This document shows, piece by piece, positions 59,684 to 64,000 of a DNA stretch of 64,000 nucleotides (position 1 is its first letter; the number at the start of each line of letters is the position of its first letter). The position numbers were made by a program, and so were the translations under genes. The DNA lies in the NCBI RefSeq assembly GCF_027580225.2, contig NC_073360.2, positions 9,292,501 to 9,356,500 of the forward strand, written 5' to 3'. Under the pieces are notes generated by a model. That model did no database searches and was not told the DNA's origin. It was given only the letters and a program-made list of their open reading frames with translations. This DNA comes from Misgurnus anguillicaudatus (lineage: Eukaryota > Chordata > Actinopteri > Cypriniformes > Cobitidae).

Positions 59684-59814
59684 AGAGACATCGAAATGGC
59701 TTGAGCACCTGCCCTTTTTATTCCTGGAGAGAAAGTGCCCTTTTTTCTGGGGTGGTTTTTTATTTTTGAAAAATAATATATATTCCTGTTTCTGTTTGCG
59801 CAAAACCGGCGCTC

Positions 59815-60530
59815 AGGGTTTTATTTTTTATTTATTTATGTCAGTTCTCACACGGCTGTCCAATTACAGTGGAGGAGGGGCGGGACATTACCACAGCAAC
59901 CAACCGGCTCACAGCTGAAGTATCACAGCTAAAAGCGCTCGGCTGAAAACAGCTGGCATTCGGCGTCCTTAAGGCATTTTGCGTTTAATAGTTTTGGTGT
60001 GTTCAGCCCAATGTCTGTGGTGAACGACAGTTACACATGAAATGTAATGAAATGTCTGCTAAATGTAGAAATGTAAAATATTTATGGAATTTTCTCCTGT
60101 GATATGATTTGGAGAGGTCAGAATCTTTTTGATTGGGTATGTTGTACAGTATGTTGTATGTTGACAGATACTGGTGAGATATAAATAAACCAATTTGTGG
60201 TGTGAAAGTACAGAATATTGTGTGCATTCTCTCCCTGCGTAATAGTGATGGGGCATACAGGCAGAGGCGAACCAACACTTGAGCCCTGTGCATACAGGTG
60301 CAACACAGTTGCCCAAAAAATCGGTAAAGGGGGCCTTTGAGACATCCGTGCCCAGGGCACATCATCGCCATAATCCGTCCCTGGTGTTGCCATCCTAAAA
60401 AGGGAAAAAATTGCTATCACGTACCGTCTTTCGATTTGATCCATATCTGTGGAATGATCTGCTGAATCCGCTGATTCTGTAGCCATCTTTATCTTTATGA
60501 ATCTTCTGCCAACACTGTGTTAGGCTTCAT
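59815..60530. other. Fragmentary repeats, no gene
   Basis: GTCCAATTACAGTGGAGGAG near 59855 and a GGTGTGTTCAGCCC segment near 59995 look transposon-derived. A hAT-like fragment (GCAGAGGCGAACCAACACTT...CATAATCCGTCCCTG) lies at 60261-60386. Confidence 0.35.
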
Positions 60531-60539
60531 AGTTTTATT

Positions 60540-60655
60540 GCACTTATGTATTGCTGTTCTTGTGTTGTTCTAAGTGCTTCTATTCTTTACCTCATTTGCA
60601 AGTCGCTTTGAATAAAAACGTCTGTTAAATGACTTAACGTTAATGTAAATGTGAC
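60540..60655 (+). repeat. SINE/LINE 3' tail
   Basis: GCAAGTCGCTTTGAATAAAA followed by ACGTCTGTTAAATGA and ATGTAAATG repeats is the conserved 3' tail shared by several fish SINEs and their partner LINE. Confidence 0.65.
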
Positions 60656-61317
60656 CTCTTGTCTGAGCCCTCTTCATTACATGCAGAGCTTATACCATAT
60701 CCTATGCATTAGTACCACAATACTGGTAAACTCTGATGTCAGTAAGTGGTTGCCTTTAAAAGGCTCCACCATCAGTGTTGTGTTTGAAAACATGAAATAG
60801 AATGACCTTCAAACGTACATAATCTGAATTTTGATTGGTATTTTCATTTTTGTAGTAAATGTTTAAATCCATGCCGTTGTTCATGACCAAGCAACATAAT
60901 ATTAGACAACCTGAAACTGAACTACTGAACTGTAGGGGAAAATTGCAGAGATGTATCTGCAGTAAAAAAACACAAGTAAACACAGCAGCACAAAGAGTGT
61001 GCATGGGACGTGGGTAATTCAGTGAATATACATAGTAGGGCCAAAAACAAATCTGTCATGAATTTTCAAGAACAAACCCAAATGCAGACTTAGATGAACA
61101 CAAAACAGGGTGCGCTGCAGCAGGCTGTGTAGCCGAGACAGCCCACATTTCTCTTGGAGGTCGGTTGACACGACAGGGCCCTCGGGGATGAAGGTGGTAA
61201 GAGCCGGATCCTACAGCGTGACAACCTCCACAATGTGGCCCTCCGGGATGGGGGGAAGCCGAACAAACCAGTCAACTCTAGCTGGACCCCCGAGCTCACG
61301 GTTCATTGGGTAGTTCA
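60656..61317. other. No gene; possible LTR end near 61057
   Basis: TGTCATGAATTTTCAAGAAC near 61057 looks like the minus-strand 3' end of an LTR, but no partner or primer site was found. The 61100-61310 stretch is GC-richer with no recognised product. Confidence 0.3.
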
Positions 61318-61436
61318 TAGGGGTGTGATGAGACACTTAATCTGAGACACGAGATTGGGTTCACGAGAATGAGGCGAGATTTTTACATTTTTTAAGAAAT
61401 CCTCAATGATAAAATAAATGAATGGGAAACTGAAAT
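61318..61436. repeat. hAT MITE left end
   Basis: TAGGGGTGTGATGAGACACTTAATC followed by GACACGAGATTGGGTTCACG, the style of a fish hAT terminus. The right end is missing. Confidence 0.4.
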
Positions 61437-61734
61437 CACATTATTTTTTAAATGTTTTAACTAATCTAGGAGTCTGACTGTCCCTAACAATTATTTTGCT
61501 AATTGATAATGAAGTAATTTCATATTTTTTGGTAATAAAAATACACCCAAGTGAGCAATAAACTTTAAAATTACATAATAATGATGCTGATGCAATAATA
61601 ATTGGTTCAAGTAATGTATCAAAACAAGTAAACACATTAGAATAATATGCAGCCATTGTAATAAAAATTATGTATTATAACAAATGCCTGCAGGGGGCGC
61701 TAACACACCCGCTTCTGTTACTTTTACTTTAGAT

Positions 61735-61920
61735 CAGGGCGGTTGTCCTGGAGGGCCAGTGTCCTGCAGAGTTTAGCTCCAACCATAATTAAACACACCT
61801 GAAGCAGCCAATTAAGGTCTTACTAGGCATACTAGAAACTTTTAGGCAGGTGTGCTGAGGCAAGTTGGAGCTAAACTCTGCAGGACACCGGCCCTCCAGG
61901 ACCGAAGTTGCCCATCCCTG
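61735..61920. mobile_element. hAT MITE with 8-bp duplication
   Basis: CTTTAGAT at 61727-61734 and 61921-61928. Ends CAGGGCGG and CATCCCTG. The arms TCCTGGAGGGCCAGTGTCCT and its near complement fold back. Copy 1 shows the empty site with a single CTTTAGAT. Confidence 0.92.
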
Positions 61921-61957
61921 CTTTAGATGCATACTTTTAGCCAAGCAACGTTTAAGT

Positions 61958-62151
61958 CAGGGGTGAGGAACCCTGGTCCTGGAGGGCCATTGTCCTGCAG
62001 AGTTTTGTTCCAACCCTAATTAAACACACCTGAAAAATCTAATTCAAGTCTTCACAATCACTTGGAAATTAAATTCAGGTGTGTTTGATTAGGGTTGGAA
62101 CTAAACTCTGCAGGACAGTGGCCCTCCAGGACCCAGGGTTCCCCACTCCTG
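61958..62151. mobile_element. Related hAT MITE with 8-bp duplication
   Basis: GTTTAAGT at 61950-61957 and 62152-62159. Ends CAGGGGTGAGGAACCCTGG and, reversed, CAGGAGTGGGGAACCCTGG. Same family as the neighbour 37 bp upstream. Confidence 0.92.
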
Positions 62152-62401
62152 GTTTAAGTACATTTAAATATTTAATATTTGTCCAATTCTTTACAATAGA
62201 AATGATACAGTCACTGTCAGGCACGTGTACACATAGACATCAAAGGGGGCTTGAGCACCTGCCCTTTTTATTCCTGGAGAGAAAGTGCCCTTTTTTCTGG
62301 GGTGATTTTGAAAAATAATATAATATATATATTCCTGTTTCTGTTTGCGCACAGCTTCCCTGTCAAATAAATATATTTATTGAAGAATAGTATATCTAGA
62401 G

Positions 62402-62520
62402 CTGCCAACTCTCACGCATTCACCGTGAGACTCACGCAATTGACCCCTTTCTCACCCCACACATCCATTTTCTCACGCAGGCTCATGCCCACCATGAAAT
62501 TCCATTGAGTGTAATAAAAG
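62402..62520. repeat. MITE end (TCTCACGCATTCACCG)
   Basis: GAGCTGCCAACTCTCACGCA followed by GTGAGACTCACGCAATTG. A related end is inside the hAT at ~8955. The right boundary is not found. Confidence 0.4.
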
Positions 62521-63490
62521 TCATGAAATAATTGCCTAATGAGCAAGAGCATGCAAAGATAAATTCATGTAAACTCTTGAGTGAGGGTTTAATCTGCTGA
62601 GACACTTTATATCTGACACTGATCAACAGACAATCAAAACGCATCTTAGACGAACATTATTGGAAACCCAAACAAAAAAGCACACGCAGTAAAAGACTGA
62701 ATATTATGCATTCACATTGCACTAACTTTATACTGATATTAGAACAGTGGTCGTTTCTCAAACTGCATCCTTCGGAAGTCGCATGTGCAGGCTGCATACG
62801 TTATCATGCCTGGTTTATTTCAGTTAACTTAGCATTACATTTGCAAGTCATAAGCATATTACACCAATTTACAATAAACTAAGTATAATAGTAAACTTTA
62901 TAATTGTTAACACTCTGGGGTCGACGGTGGCGCGGGCGCCGCAAAGTCTTTATTTTTCAATCACTCCGCAAAGAGAGTTAGATAACTCTGCTGATTTTGG
63001 TCATACAGACATGATTTATACATCATTTAAAACGTTAAAGTGTCTAGTTTTTTAATGTCCACTCCCAATAAAAACAGAATGTTGTGCTTTTCGCAAAATT
63101 AAGAAAATAAACATGATGCGTGTTTTGTTCTCTCTCCCTCAGTGAAGTCCTTTTAGAAACACGTCAGAAAAATTAACTGTAACTTAAGGAATACTTGTCA
63201 TATCAACAAAAGATACATATCTACATAATGCTTGGAATGTCTGCTTTTGGAAGATGTAAGTGAAATCGAAAACAAATATTGTAATTCGTTGTTAACTGTG
63301 TTAGAAGAGGGAGATGTACCGTCTTTCTCGTGTTCCTGCATTATCTATAATGAGCCACGCCCCGCTCCATTGAAGAGAAGAGCAGAGATCATCCATATTC
63401 ATTAGTCAACCCCAGTCAATGGAGACTCCGTCTCTGTAGCCATTCAGTCAGTGGCAGTGCTGTGTTGAGTTTTAATCCAAGTGTTGGTGA
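62521..63490. other. No gene; repeat fragments
   Basis: 62755-62830 (GTCGTTTCTCAAACTGCATC) is related to 55930 and, inverted, 56130. GGGTCGACGGTGGCGCGGGC at 62929 starts another common repeat. No coding signal. Confidence 0.4.
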
Positions 63491-63494
63491 CATG

Positions 63495-64000
63495 ACATCT
63501 ACTTGTTTACTCAGACTGTAACTTAAGTTATCTCCAGACGCGAGTGTGTGTGTGCTTCATCAAACAGACGCGATCTACGTCCAAACGCACACACAAATAA
63601 CTTACCTCATATTTGACGCGCTTTGTGGTATCATTATAAGATATGCGATTGTAAACATCACATCTACTTGTTTACTTGCGCCTAAAGTTATCTCCAAACA
63701 GACGCGAGTGCGTGTGCTTCGTCAGTGACGCGATGTCCAAACGCACACAAAAACACGATGCCTCATATTTGACCCGCTTTGTGGTATTCTTATAAAAGGT
63801 GCCATTGCAAACATCACATCTACTTGTTTACTCGCGCATAAAGTTATCTCCAAAAAGACGCGAGTGTGTGCTTCGTCAGTGTGACGGGATCGAGGTCCAA
63901 ACGCACACAAAAACACAAGATGCCTCATATTTGACGCGCTTTGTGGTAAAATTATAAAGTATGCTCTCTCGCCTGTAAATACAAGTTATCTCCAGGCGCT
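63495..64000. repeat. Tandem repeat, ~160-bp unit, running off the window
   Basis: Units begin ACATCTACTTGTTTACT at 63495, 63660 and 63816 (spacings 165 and 156), and a fourth starts about 63960. Each contains AAGTTATCTCCA, GACGCGAGTG, GTCCAAACGCACACA and CTCATATTTGAC.CGCTTTGTGGTA. Apparent open frames cross units and are not genes. Confidence 0.9.

Larger units (their letters stand above)
58050..59800. repeat. Duplicated repeat segment, copy 1 (Harbinger-filled)
   Basis: 58050-58430 plus 59684-59760 match 61440-62300 (GTTTTAACTAATCTAGGAGT ... GATACAGTCACTGTCAGGCA ... CTGGAGAGAAAGTGCCC). This copy contains the Harbinger element and lacks the two MITEs of copy 2. Confidence 0.8.
61440..62340. 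repeat. Duplicated repeat segment, copy 2 (MITE-filled)
   Basis: Matches copy 1 at 58050-58430 and 59687-59800. It is empty at the Harbinger site (near 62232) but holds two CAGGG MITEs. Confidence 0.8.

Noticed and set aside
63495..64000. CRISPR-like array
   Set aside because: Units are ~160 bp and repeat along their whole length, with no short repeat/unique spacer pattern, and the genome is eukaryotic. No other array exists in the window.

Overview
The window looks like repeat-dominated genomic DNA from a teleost fish, most likely a cyprinid. The reasons are Tc1, hAT, Kolobok, PIF/Harbinger and ISL2EU-type DNA transposons, many TTAA-flanked palindromic MITEs, a DANA-like SINE fragment, and one host gene coding for a fish-type P2Y purinergic receptor. 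There is no bacterial organisation, CRISPR array, rRNA or tRNA gene. Nearly everything outside 28.8-32.9 kb is mobile DNA. Positions and splice sites were read by eye, with no database search.

Layout. 0-7.7 kb: an LTR of a small minus-strand LTR retrotransposon, a deleted Tc1 element, a hAT-like element holding a TTAA MITE, a complete two-LTR non-autonomous retrotransposon, and a second broken Tc1. 7.9-12.6 kb: a TTAA MITE and a nest of hAT elements with a Harbinger MITE. 13.4-25.9 kb: MITEs, a solo LTR, hAT elements with BED-finger remnants, a perfect-stem hairpin, ISL2EU-like pieces, a LINE reverse-transcriptase fragment and AT microsatellites. 28.8-32.9 kb: a probable TATA promoter with a noncoding first exon, then the P2Y12/13/14-type receptor in one coding exon. 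33-38 kb: further MITEs and a SINE fragment. 38.0-57.1 kb: one 19-kb stack of nested insertions, most resolved by target-site duplications. 57-64 kb: a duplicated repeat segment with a Harbinger/Myb insertion in one copy and two hAT MITEs in the other, then a ~160-bp tandem repeat running off the end.

The nest, outside to inside: hAT MITE (38038-57142), hAT element (38402-56556), LTR retrotransposon (38707-55864), an autonomous-type BED-hAT (41017-54108) inside its 5' LTR, and a 7.5-kb Kolobok transposon (43290-50780) inside an intron of the hAT transposase. The Kolobok has 254-bp inverted repeats that look identical by eye, TTAA duplications and a nine-exon THAP transposase that reads open throughout (739 codons). 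It also carries a second, minus-strand gene resembling the cysteine-rich 'ballast' domain of P2X7 receptors.

The three LTR families each have, straight after the LTR, an 11-nt primer-binding site exactly complementary to 11 nt of their own LTR starting ~30 bp downstream of a TATA box. The pairing co-varies between families. This is the signature of Tf1/sushi-type self-priming reverse transcription.
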